From: Candidatus Gastranaerophilales bacterium
Lineage (GTDB): Bacteria > Cyanobacteriota > Vampirovibrionia > Gastranaerophilales > Gastranaerophilaceae
Assembly (NCBI GenBank): GCA_021199975.1
Contig: JAJQHF010000228.1
Span: 1-16,756, forward strand
Length of the DNA: 16,756 nucleotides
Direction: 5' to 3'
A program made the translations under genes and the position numbers. The notes under the pieces are model-generated. The model worked only from the letters and a program-made list of their open reading frames with translations. It made no database searches and was not told the DNA's origin. Shown here in pieces: positions 1 to 6,308 of the stretch (position 1 is the first letter of the stretch; each line of letters begins with the position of its first letter).

Positions 1-266
1 TATAACCTTTCATCTGATAAGATTTTATCAATAACATCACATTTTGCCTGAGCTTGTTCAGTAGTATTGACAGCAGCAGAAACCATACCTCCCGCATATT
101 TCATAAAATCAGGATTATCAAATAACCTTTCATCTGATAAGATTTTATCAATCATATCACATTTTGCCTGAGCTTGTTCAGTAGTACCGGCAGCAGAAAT
201 CATCTTTTCCGCATATTTCATAAAATTAGGATTATCAAATAATCTTTCATCGGATAAAATTTTGTC
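1..266 (-). repeat. In-frame tandem repeat, units of 117 and 120 bp
   Basis: On the minus strand, unit 1 spans 266-150 (39 codons), unit 2 spans 149-30 (40 codons, one inserted near VNTTE) and unit 3 starts at 29 and leaves the window. Bases 2-60 and 122-180 differ at only a few positions, so the copies are recent or kept alike by gene conversion. The units encode helical-looking segments with conserved DERLFDNP, FMKYA and TTEQAQAKCD. Confidence 0.9.
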
Positions 267-632
267 CGCAAGTAAAATATTATTTTTATTAATCATACTT
301 GACTGTATATGCTCTTCTAACTCGGGATTTTGCTCTAACTTTTCATTAATTTTTTCTTTAAGTTTTTCATATTCTTCATTCGAAAGTGCTGTAAATTTTT
401 TATTAGAATCCATAGAACCTTTAAAACTGATGTTTTCTTGCATATTAGAAGGAGAAACGTTTTTTTTATTAATATTAACCTTGTTTATGGCGCCTAAATA
501 TTCTATCTGCCGGGATAAATCTCCTATTTTTTGCTCGGGTTTAATTTTTATTGAGGATTTATCTTTTTTATTTCTTTTGTTTTCAACTTTCTTTAATGGC
601 TCTGCATTTCCTGCATTATTAATTCTATCCAT
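1..632 (-). CDS. Tandem-repeat protein with NISFKG motif, partial (C-terminus off the window)
   Basis: Function is not recognised. The frame is open from the ATG at 632 to the left edge, giving 210 visible residues, and a stop at 657-659 lies just upstream. Residues 1-120 are lysine- and asparagine-rich and look disordered. They include NISFKG at 67-72 (bases 417-434). From residue 123 the protein is built of tandem units of about 40 residues starting DKILSDERLF and ending near AQAKCDMI or AQAKCDVI. Two complete units and the start of a third are visible, so the full protein may be much longer. No signal peptide or membrane segment is seen. The ribosome binding site is weak (purine-rich AAAGAAAAAGAA). 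The gene is divergent from the one at 849, and no convincing promoter was identified in the 216 bp between them. The coding call is secure because the repeats keep frame. The role is unknown. Confidence 0.85.
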   Translation of the reverse strand, partial: MDRINNAGNAEPLKKVENKRNKKDKSSIKIKPEQKIGDLSRQIEYLGAINKVNINKKNVSPSNMQENISFKGSMDSNKKFTALSNEEYEKLKEKINEKLEQNPELEEHIQSSMINKNNILLADKILSDERLFDNPNFMKYAEKMISAAGTTEQAQAKCDMIDKILSDERLFDNPDFMKYAGGMVSAAVNTTEQAQAKCDVIDKILSDERL

Positions 633-848
633 AACAAATTCTTTTTCTTTTACATCCTACATTTTGTATATCGGATAAAAAACAAAACAAGTTTAAATAT
701 TGCGTTGTACTTTTTACAATTATTAACATTATTTTTAATTTTAAGTAAAATAACCTGATTAAAACAATATTAAATTTTGTTGCAATTTATAAAAATTAAA
801 GCATTTTATTCGCTTTACAAACTTATTTTATTTAAAAAAGGAGTATGT

Positions 849-1688
849 ATGATAAGTCGTATAAGTTTTTCGGGAATAGTCAAACCGCAGGCGGATAATA
901 GAAAACCCGTATGTTTCTCCGCACAAATGCCCTGTGATACTTTTGAAAAAACAGAAAATTCGTTATCAAAAACTATTTCTTATGCAAAAGATAAAATAAC
1001 GGCAGTTCTTAAACAAAATAATATTGAGTATGGTTTCACAATTTCTCCCGACGGACGAATACTGGAAGAATCAAGCGGTAATGAAAACAGTTGTTCAACC
1101 GATTCAAGAAAAGTAGAACCGAATTCAATATTAATGCACGGACATCCCGTTCCTCTTCCGTTATCAACGGGAGATATTGCAATACTCCTTGCTACGGAGG
1201 CAAAAACAATGGAAGCCGTTACCGTTGACGGAAAATATTCAAGGCTTACAAAAAAATATCCTTTTAATGCGGAAAAAAGTTACACCGAATTATATTGTGA
1301 ACTTGAAAAACAGCTTATGGTTAAAGCTATGGATGAATTGGGGATTGATTATAAAATTAATAAAAATGATTTAATTGCAATGTTCAAAGAATATAACGGA
1401 AATCAATCATTATCCGATGAAGATGCAGTTAATGAAGCATCAAAATATGGTATTGACTTTAAAAACGCAAGCTTGGAAGAAATTAAAAATAAAGTCAATA
1501 AATTAATGGCATTTCAAATCTTTCAGTATCCTGCCAAGTACGATAAAATTCATAATTCTATCATGGAAAATTATAATTTAATCCAAAAGTATATGGATAC
1601 CAAAGAAGGTATTCAAACAAGACATAAATTTATAGAAGATATTGCGGCTCAATATGGCTTAATATATGAAACCGATTTGTTTGATTGA
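849..1688 (+). CDS. ISFSG-motif protein with possible JAMM/RadC-like domain
   Basis: A 279-residue protein. The ATG at 849 is chosen over upstream starts in the same frame because AAAGGAG lies 5 nt before it. Residues 5-9 read ISFSG. Residues 60-132 resemble the RadC/JAB fold: a strand ending RILEE (E73/E74), then HGHP at 97-100, PLPLS, and S106-TG-D109. The canonical JAMM signature is H-x-H-x7-S-x2-D. Here the middle gap is six residues, so the metal site is plausible but unproven. JAMM proteins are zinc isopeptidases or, as in RadC, proteins of unclear activity. Residues 145-279 are helical and charged with no recognised domain. There is no signal peptide or membrane segment. It is transcribed alone, divergent from the repeat protein. 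The domain call is motif-based only. Confidence 0.7.
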   Translation: MISRISFSGIVKPQADNRKPVCFSAQMPCDTFEKTENSLSKTISYAKDKITAVLKQNNIEYGFTISPDGRILEESSGNENSCSTDSRKVEPNSILMHGHPVPLPLSTGDIAILLATEAKTMEAVTVDGKYSRLTKKYPFNAEKSYTELYCELEKQLMVKAMDELGIDYKINKNDLIAMFKEYNGNQSLSDEDAVNEASKYGIDFKNASLEEIKNKVNKLMAFQIFQYPAKYDKIHNSIMENYNLIQKYMDTKEGIQTRHKFIEDIAAQYGLIYETDLFD

Positions 1689-1698
1689 TTGTCCGAAC

Positions 1699-1797
1699 AA
1701 ATTTTCACGATAAGCCGAAGGTGTAAGTGAAAATTTAAGAGTGGCAACTTTAAAAAGTGAGTACTCGAACGGCGGTGAAGAACCGGTGGCAGAGTAC
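1699..1797. other. GC-richer spacer with several inverted repeats
   Basis: Between two tail-to-tail genes. AAATTTTCAC (1699-1708) pairs perfectly with GTGAAAATTT (1727-1736). GTACTC (1761-1766) pairs with GAGTAC (1792-1797) and encloses CGGT/ACCG (1773-1776 with 1782-1785). No T-tract follows, so it is not a standard terminator. On the minus strand the segment is also open in frame for about 50 codons after the stop of the neighbouring gene (1815). It could be a structured RNA, a palindromic repeat element, or a decayed 3' extension of that gene. Confidence 0.45.
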
Positions 1798-1814
1798 GAC
1801 ACCGGATTAGATAT

Positions 1815-2279
1815 TTATGCACTTATTTTTTCATTAAGAATTTCTTCTATACTTTTCCTTGAATCCATTTTCTCCTGAATATCGGAAAGCTGTTTTTCAA
1901 TATTAAATTTAATGGATTTTTTATTTTTGTTTGAGGCAAGTCCTTTTATGATTTCATCATAAACAATGAATGAGTTCAGCTGCATGTATGTTTTTATATC
2001 TTTTGCTTTTTTATTTGATTTTAATAAATTTTCGCTTTTTCCCAAAGTGTATTTTAAAACAGAATCAATAATAAATTTATTTCTGCGGAAAGATTGTTTT
2101 TCAGGACTATTTATTAAAGTGCTTAAAAGAACTTTACAATGTGTTTCAATTGTATTTGAAAGGCTTTTTCTTTGAATCCACGGAATAGATTTAGATATAT
2201 GGTTATTACATTCAACTAACTTTGATTTTGTGTATTTAATAAGCAAATATTTTTTGAAATTTTCTTTTAATGTTTTCAT
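1815..2279 (-). CDS. Small basic helical protein, unknown
   Basis: A 154-residue protein with no recognised family. It is lysine-rich and predicted by eye to be almost entirely helical, with an amphipathic stretch near the C-terminus (from about IEKQLSDIQEK onward). It has no signal peptide, no membrane segment and no metal-binding cysteine pattern (two isolated cysteines near residues 24 and 48). The ATG at 2279 is preceded by GAGAGG at about 9 nt, a fair ribosome binding site. It converges on the gene at 849 and stands alone. A perfect 16-bp palindrome lies 35 bp upstream and may be an operator. It could be a small regulator or an RNA- or protein-binding factor, but nothing in the sequence decides this. 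Confidence 0.65.
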   Translation of the reverse strand: MKTLKENFKKYLLIKYTKSKLVECNNHISKSIPWIQRKSLSNTIETHCKVLLSTLINSPEKQSFRRNKFIIDSVLKYTLGKSENLLKSNKKAKDIKTYMQLNSFIVYDEIIKGLASNKNKKSIKFNIEKQLSDIQEKMDSRKSIEEILNEKISA

Positions 2280-2313
2280 GCCGGTGTTCCTCTCTCAACT
2301 ATATGAGATTTAT

Positions 2314-2329
2314 ATCATAAATTTATGAT
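2314..2329. promoter_or_regulatory. Perfect 16-bp palindrome, possible operator
   Basis: ATCATAAATTTATGAT equals its own reverse complement. It sits 35 bp upstream of the ATG at 2279, where a repressor would overlap the promoter or leader. AT-rich DNA gives palindromes by chance, so the regulatory role is inference. Confidence 0.35.
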
Positions 2330-2364
2330 TTCGCCCTACTCCATTTGTAGGGTATAATACTCAA

Positions 2365-2391
2365 AACCCTGAAATTTTTAATTTCAGGGTT
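2365..2391 (-). terminator. Intrinsic terminator after the rhodanese-like gene (possibly bidirectional)
   Basis: A perfect 11-bp stem, AACCCTGAAAT with ATTTCAGGGTT, closed by a 5-nt loop. On the minus strand it lies 22 bp past the stop at 2413 and is followed by a short T run. On the plus strand AGTTTTT follows, so it could also work rightward. Confidence 0.75.
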
Positions 2392-2412
2392 AGTTTTTAT
2401 AAACAGCAAAGT

Positions 2413-2835
2413 TTATTCATTTGGAGAAGATTCGTTATAATCCGAGGAGTCATTTTTTATAATATCAAAATCAAATTTCTTCCATTCTTTAAAACCGCCT
2501 CTTAATATTACGGCAGGATAGTGTTTTTCTATAAGTTTTAATGCACTTTTATAAGCTCTAGGACAAGAATCCGAGTAAGTATATACAACAGTTACCTTAT
2601 CTTTATCAAGGATGTCTAAATTACATTCTTCATCTTTATAAGGAATATGTACTGAATAAGGAATATGACCGTTAATATAGTCCTTATATTCTCTTACATC
2701 GACAATGTTTACAGTATTTGTTCTGTTTGCAATAATTTCATCCAGGGTAAAAGGTCCTACCGTATAAGAAATAATGTCTTCAAAAAATTTTTTGCCTCTT
2801 GAGAGGTCTTTTGTTATTTCGCCGTGTGAAAACAT
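2413..2835 (-). CDS. Rhodanese-like domain protein lacking the usual active-site cysteine
   Basis: 140 residues from the ATG at 2835. A TTG in the same frame lies 15 nt upstream, but AAAGGA sits 6 nt before the ATG, so the ATG is preferred. A single rhodanese domain covers roughly residues 28-120. It has the VDVRE motif, the GHIPYSVHIP strand-loop, and a C-terminal RGGFKEW motif. Rhodaneses carry sulfur as a persulfide on a cysteine in a loop after the strand VVY. Here that position is threonine (T86 in VVYT) and a cysteine appears five residues later (C91 in SDSCPRA). The protein may therefore use C91, or be a non-catalytic binding module. There is no signal peptide, so it is cytoplasmic. 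It is a single gene with its own terminator. Confidence 0.85.
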   Translation of the reverse strand: MFSHGEITKDLSRGKKFFEDIISYTVGPFTLDEIIANRTNTVNIVDVREYKDYINGHIPYSVHIPYKDEECNLDILDKDKVTVVYTYSDSCPRAYKSALKLIEKHYPAVILRGGFKEWKKFDFDIIKNDSSDYNESSPNE

Positions 2836-2941
2836 GAAAAATCCTTTCAAATCAATGATACAAAGGTAATTTATTACAAAATAGGATTTATTAAATTACC
2901 ATTTATGGTGATAATAAAGGACAATATTTAAATTAAACAAG

Positions 2942-4015
2942 CTAATGTTCGTATTTTATTTCTTTTAAACCAAAACCGTTTAAATCAATTTCTGAATTAG
3001 TTGAGTCAATTGATAAAAGAGAAGACTTATTTTCGTTGAAATCAATACTCCAAGTTCCAAGAAACAGCGGTTTATCGGAAGTAAAAGCGAAAGCATAAAT
3101 AATTATGCGGTCGGGATTTTTCTTATCCCACCCCACAGGAAAAATATCCCACATATAATCTTTTAACTCAATCTGCTTATTTTGGCGCCAATAATAAATA
3201 ATAGCTTCTCTAACAGCCGTTAAACGTTTCCAGCTTTTAGATTTAAAATCATAAATTATTACATTTGTCTGCCATGTTGTTTCAAAATTTGAACCGATTT
3301 TCTCTTTAAATGCAATTTTACTGCTGTCTTTTGACCAATCTATAGGAAAAAGAGTTTTAAATTGATGTTTTTGTATATAGTCCATACCGACCGAAACTAT
3401 AGGCTGAACATCTCCTTGTATAACATTGGTTTTATATAAAGCTTCATAAGCATCATTTATACCTTTTTGAACCGGAACATAATAAGCGGAAGAAGCAATT
3501 TGCGAAAATTTAGGATAAAAGAAACATTTAGTGTAAACTATTTTTTTCTTATCAGGTGATAAAATCCCGGGAGAAGAAACCGTTCTGTTTGAAACAACTT
3601 TTGTTATATCGATATTTCTTTGTCCGGGGGGATTATTATAACTTACTACCCTATAATGCGGGTCAGGAAGAATAATTTCTTCCGATTGAGTAAACTCAGG
3701 TTCAGGTATTTCAAAATCCTTTCTCTTTTTATCTGCCGACATAATGTCGTAATCCTCTTCTGTAATCGGAATATTTGATTTATCTATATTATGATAATAA
3801 ATTTTTTTGGAAGGTTTTAAATGAAATTTCTCTCTAAATTTTTCTTCTAAAGTTCTCGGATCTTCTTCTTTTACCGTTTCTTCAATGTCAGTAGAATCTA
3901 AAACTTCGGAATTGAGATACAAAGGGTCGGGGATTTCTTCTTCTTTTTGAGAAGCTAAAGAGAATCCTAAAGAAAGAAAACACAGACAAAAAATAAGAAA
4001 AAAATACTTTTTCAT
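2942..4015 (-). CDS. Exported propeller-like protein in a two-component operon
   Basis: A 357-residue protein. Residues 1-21 form a clear signal peptide (MKKY, hydrophobic core, cleavage likely near SLA-S at 21). There is no lipobox cysteine. Residues 25-120 are acidic and proline-rich and look like a linker. Residues 145-320 contain short repeats of TolB/WD-like blade character: LSPDKKKIVY, then WSKDSSKIAF followed by NVIIYDFKSKSWKRLT, then VGWDKKNPDRIIIYAF. The blade reading is by pattern only, and there are too few blades for a full propeller. The ATG overlaps the stop of the response regulator gene (TAATG), which indicates translational coupling and a shared role. It may sense or act on an envelope target of the kinase/regulator pair. 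No enzyme motif was seen. Confidence 0.75.
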   Translation of the reverse strand: MKKYFFLIFCLCFLSLGFSLASQKEEEIPDPLYLNSEVLDSTDIEETVKEEDPRTLEEKFREKFHLKPSKKIYYHNIDKSNIPITEEDYDIMSADKKRKDFEIPEPEFTQSEEIILPDPHYRVVSYNNPPGQRNIDITKVVSNRTVSSPGILSPDKKKIVYTKCFFYPKFSQIASSAYYVPVQKGINDAYEALYKTNVIQGDVQPIVSVGMDYIQKHQFKTLFPIDWSKDSSKIAFKEKIGSNFETTWQTNVIIYDFKSKSWKRLTAVREAIIYYWRQNKQIELKDYMWDIFPVGWDKKNPDRIIIYAFAFTSDKPLFLGTWSIDFNENKSSLLSIDSTNSEIDLNGFGLKEIKYEH

Positions 4016-4689
4016 TAAACAAGACCTTCTTTAACCGCTTGAATAGTAGCTTGAGTTCTGTTTGTTACGTACAATTTCTGTAAAATACTGTGAACATGAG
4101 CTTTAGCGGTAGAAAGAGTTATAACCAGTCGTTTTGCTATTTGTGAATTATTTAAACCTTCAACAATTAAAGCCAATACTTCAATTTCTCTATCTGTTAA
4201 ACCATAGGTATTTTTAGCATTTTTATTTACTGAGGAGGAGGAATTAAAAGAAGAAGATGACGACTGTTTTTTTACATTGGAAAGAACTAATCTTGCAATA
4301 GCGGGATCAAGCCATGCAGTTCCTTCTGAAACTGCCTTTATTGCCGCAATCATCTGTTCTTCATTTGCACCTTTCATAATATACCCGTCCGCTCCTGCGG
4401 ATAAGGAATCAAAAACATCATTTTCAGATTCTCTTGATGTAAAAATAAGAACTTTTATATTGGGATTAGATTTTTTTATTAGAGATGTTGCCTGAATGCC
4501 ATCCATTTCAGGCAGTCCTATATCCATTAACACTACATCAGGATTAAGTTTTAAAGCAAGTTCAACCCCTTTTTTACCCGTTTCGGCTTCCCCTATAAGC
4601 ATAACCCCTTCCGTATTTTCAAAAACAAGAGAAAGTCCCAGCCGAACCATTGTATGATCTTCAACAAGTAAAATCTTTATGCTGTCCAT
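4015..4689 (-). CDS. NarL/FixJ-family response regulator
   Basis: 224 residues. The N-terminal receiver (about 4-120) has the acidic pocket E10-D11, phosphoacceptor D56 in LMDIGLPEMDG, T84 and K106. A serine-rich linker (about 143-153) leads to a LuxR-type helix-turn-helix at about 163-224 (LTDREIEVL, then STAKAHVHSILQKL). Phosphorylation of D56 should control DNA binding as a transcription factor. The gene starts 13 nt inside the end of the kinase gene and its stop overlaps the next ATG. The kinase is therefore its obvious partner, and the exported protein downstream is a candidate for the same signalling unit. The family call is secure. Target promoters are unknown. Confidence 0.95.
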   Translation of the reverse strand: MDSIKILLVEDHTMVRLGLSLVFENTEGVMLIGEAETGKKGVELALKLNPDVVLMDIGLPEMDGIQATSLIKKSNPNIKVLIFTSRESENDVFDSLSAGADGYIMKGANEEQMIAAIKAVSEGTAWLDPAIARLVLSNVKKQSSSSSFNSSSSVNKNAKNTYGLTDREIEVLALIVEGLNNSQIAKRLVITLSTAKAHVHSILQKLYVTNRTQATIQAVKEGLV

Positions 4690-6224
4690 AATTTTTCCTT
4701 ATCTTTTGCCACTGCCGCATCTAAAAGAAGAAAGAAGAACTCGCTTCCTTTTCCTTTATCACTTTCAAGCCAAATCTTGCCTCCGTGTGCATCAATAATC
4801 TGCTTTGACAAATACAGTCCCAAGCCTGTACTGATAGAACGTTTTTCTTGTGTTCCCTGCGAAAATCGTTTAAAAAGTTTCGGAATATCTTTTTTATAAA
4901 TACCTTCACCGTTATCTTTAACAGAAAAATGTAAATCATTTTCCTCTATTTCGGCTTTAATCTCTATTAATCCGTCATTTGGGGTATATTTAACAGCATT
5001 ACCCAGTAAATTTACTATTACTCTGCGTATTTCATTTCTGTCCGCATAAATTTCAACATTATCTGTATTTTTAAATAATTTTTCAATTTTTTGATTTTTT
5101 GCTTCCGCAATAGGAAGAACCTGTTCAACACACTCATCGACAAGCCTGTCAAAAGAAAAAGGAGTTTTAACCAGTTTTAAATGACCCGCTTCATATTTAT
5201 AAACTTCCAATAATGTATTTACAAGCCCGAGCATATCTTCATTGCTTTTTTTCATTGTTTTAAGCAGCATGGATTGTTTTTCATTCAATTCACCCACTTT
5301 TCCGTTTAAGAAATACTCTAAAGTTTGAATAGCGGCTAAAGAAGGGGTTCTTAAATCATGAGTCAATGTTGCAATAAAATCCTCACGTATTCTCTCCATT
5401 TCTTTTTGAAAATTCACATTTCTGATAACAAAAACATACTTAGCATAATCTTTTTCGGATTTAGCAGGAATATACGCACAGCTTAACTCAACAGGAATTT
5501 TATTTCCCGTGGCTGTATTTTCTATTTGGATTTCTCTCAAAAGTCTTTCTTCTGTACTATTAAATACTTCGTCCCAGTTTAAATCTAGAGTTTCAAACAA
5601 ATCTGAAACTTTTTTTGTTTTAAGAATATCCTCAGACAAACCGAACAAAGATTCACAAGCAGGATTAACATCAATTACAGAACCTTTTTTATCAAAAATA
5701 ATAATTCCGTCAGCACAATTATTAAAAACAGCGCTCAATCTTTCGTTCATTTCTATAACGTCCGCTGTTTTCTCCCGTACTAATTCTTCCAAATGCTGAG
5801 AATATTTTTTCAAGCTGTTATTTGATTTTTCTAATTCTTCAATCAAATGCGCACGCTCATAAGCATTTTTTATATTAATAATCAGCTCATCATTATCCCA
5901 GGGTTTTTCTATATATTTATATAACCCGACTTCATTTATAGCCTTGATTGCATTTTCTTTATCCGCATATCCCGTAAGTAATATTAAGCTTGAATTTTTA
6001 TTTAATTCTTTTGCCTTTGAAAGAAATTCCAACCCGTTCATTTCGTCCATCATAAAATCGGAAATAATAACATCACAAACATTATTTCCCAAATAATTGA
6101 CGGCTTCTATCGGATTATTAAAGAACACTGCATTTGAGAACCCCTCTAAAGTCAATAAAGATTTCAAAGAAGATGTAACCAATTTATCATCATCCAATAT
6201 TAATATTTTATATGAAAACTGCAT
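4677..6224 (-). CDS. Soluble hybrid histidine kinase: receiver-coiled coil-PAS-HisKA-HATPase
   Basis: 515 residues with no membrane segment. Domains in order: receiver at 4-123 (D11-D13 pocket, phosphoacceptor D56 in ISDFMMDEMNG, K107 in EKPW); helical coiled coil at about 124-160; PAS at about 160-275 (NNCADGIIIFD); HisKA with phospho-histidine H289 in THDLRTP; and HATPase_c with the N box around N405-N409, G1 DNGEG at 437-441 and G2 GLGL at 467-470. All catalytic motifs are present, so it should be active. A receiver at the N-terminus suggests its output is tuned by a second kinase or by phosphorelay, and the PAS may bind a cytoplasmic ligand. It overlaps the regulator gene by 13 nt. Just before the ATG lies ATG-GTA-TAA, a two-codon frame that takes the best ribosome site (GGGAG). 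Confidence 0.93.
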   Translation of the reverse strand: MQFSYKILILDDDKLVTSSLKSLLTLEGFSNAVFFNNPIEAVNYLGNNVCDVIISDFMMDEMNGLEFLSKAKELNKNSSLILLTGYADKENAIKAINEVGLYKYIEKPWDNDELIINIKNAYERAHLIEELEKSNNSLKKYSQHLEELVREKTADVIEMNERLSAVFNNCADGIIIFDKKGSVIDVNPACESLFGLSEDILKTKKVSDLFETLDLNWDEVFNSTEERLLREIQIENTATGNKIPVELSCAYIPAKSEKDYAKYVFVIRNVNFQKEMERIREDFIATLTHDLRTPSLAAIQTLEYFLNGKVGELNEKQSMLLKTMKKSNEDMLGLVNTLLEVYKYEAGHLKLVKTPFSFDRLVDECVEQVLPIAEAKNQKIEKLFKNTDNVEIYADRNEIRRVIVNLLGNAVKYTPNDGLIEIKAEIEENDLHFSVKDNGEGIYKKDIPKLFKRFSQGTQEKRSISTGLGLYLSKQIIDAHGGKIWLESDKGKGSEFFFLLLDAAVAKDKEKLWTA

Positions 6225-6248
6225 TTATACCATAGTTCTCCCATTTAA

Positions 6249-6277
6249 ATGATAAATTACAAAAAAAAAATAGACAA
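6249..6277 (-). promoter_or_regulatory. Candidate promoter of the kinase operon
   Basis: On the minus strand, TTGTCT (6277-6272) and TATCAT (6254-6249) are separated by 17 nt, a good sigma-70 spacing. The spacer contains a run of ten T. Transcription would start near 6242, giving a leader of only about 18 nt that begins at the GGGAG ribosome site. Confidence 0.5.
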
Positions 6278-6308
6278 CTTTTTTACAATTATTAAGGAGC
6301 TAAGAAAC

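Noticed and set aside
1..266. CRISPR-like array
   Set aside because: The repeats are 117-120 bp without spacers and keep an open reading frame. They are coding repeats.
262..678. Rightward open frame of 138 codons
   Set aside because: It is the complement of the repeat-protein gene, rich in F, L and S as expected for an antisense shadow, and has no ribosome binding site.
777..848. N-terminal extension of the JAMM-like protein
   Set aside because: No ribosome site is seen at the upstream start, whereas AAAGGAG precedes the ATG at 849. The added residues do not resemble a signal peptide.
1699..1736. Hairpin as a terminator of the gene ending at 1688
   Set aside because: The stem is perfect but has an 18-nt loop and no T-tract on either strand.
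2353..2358. TATAAT on the plus strand as a promoter
   Set aside because: No rightward gene follows. The next rightward gene is more than 7 kb away.
6255..6271. T-run on the minus strand as a terminator of the HNH coiled-coil gene
   Set aside because: No stable stem precedes the run. It fits better as the spacer of the kinase promoter.
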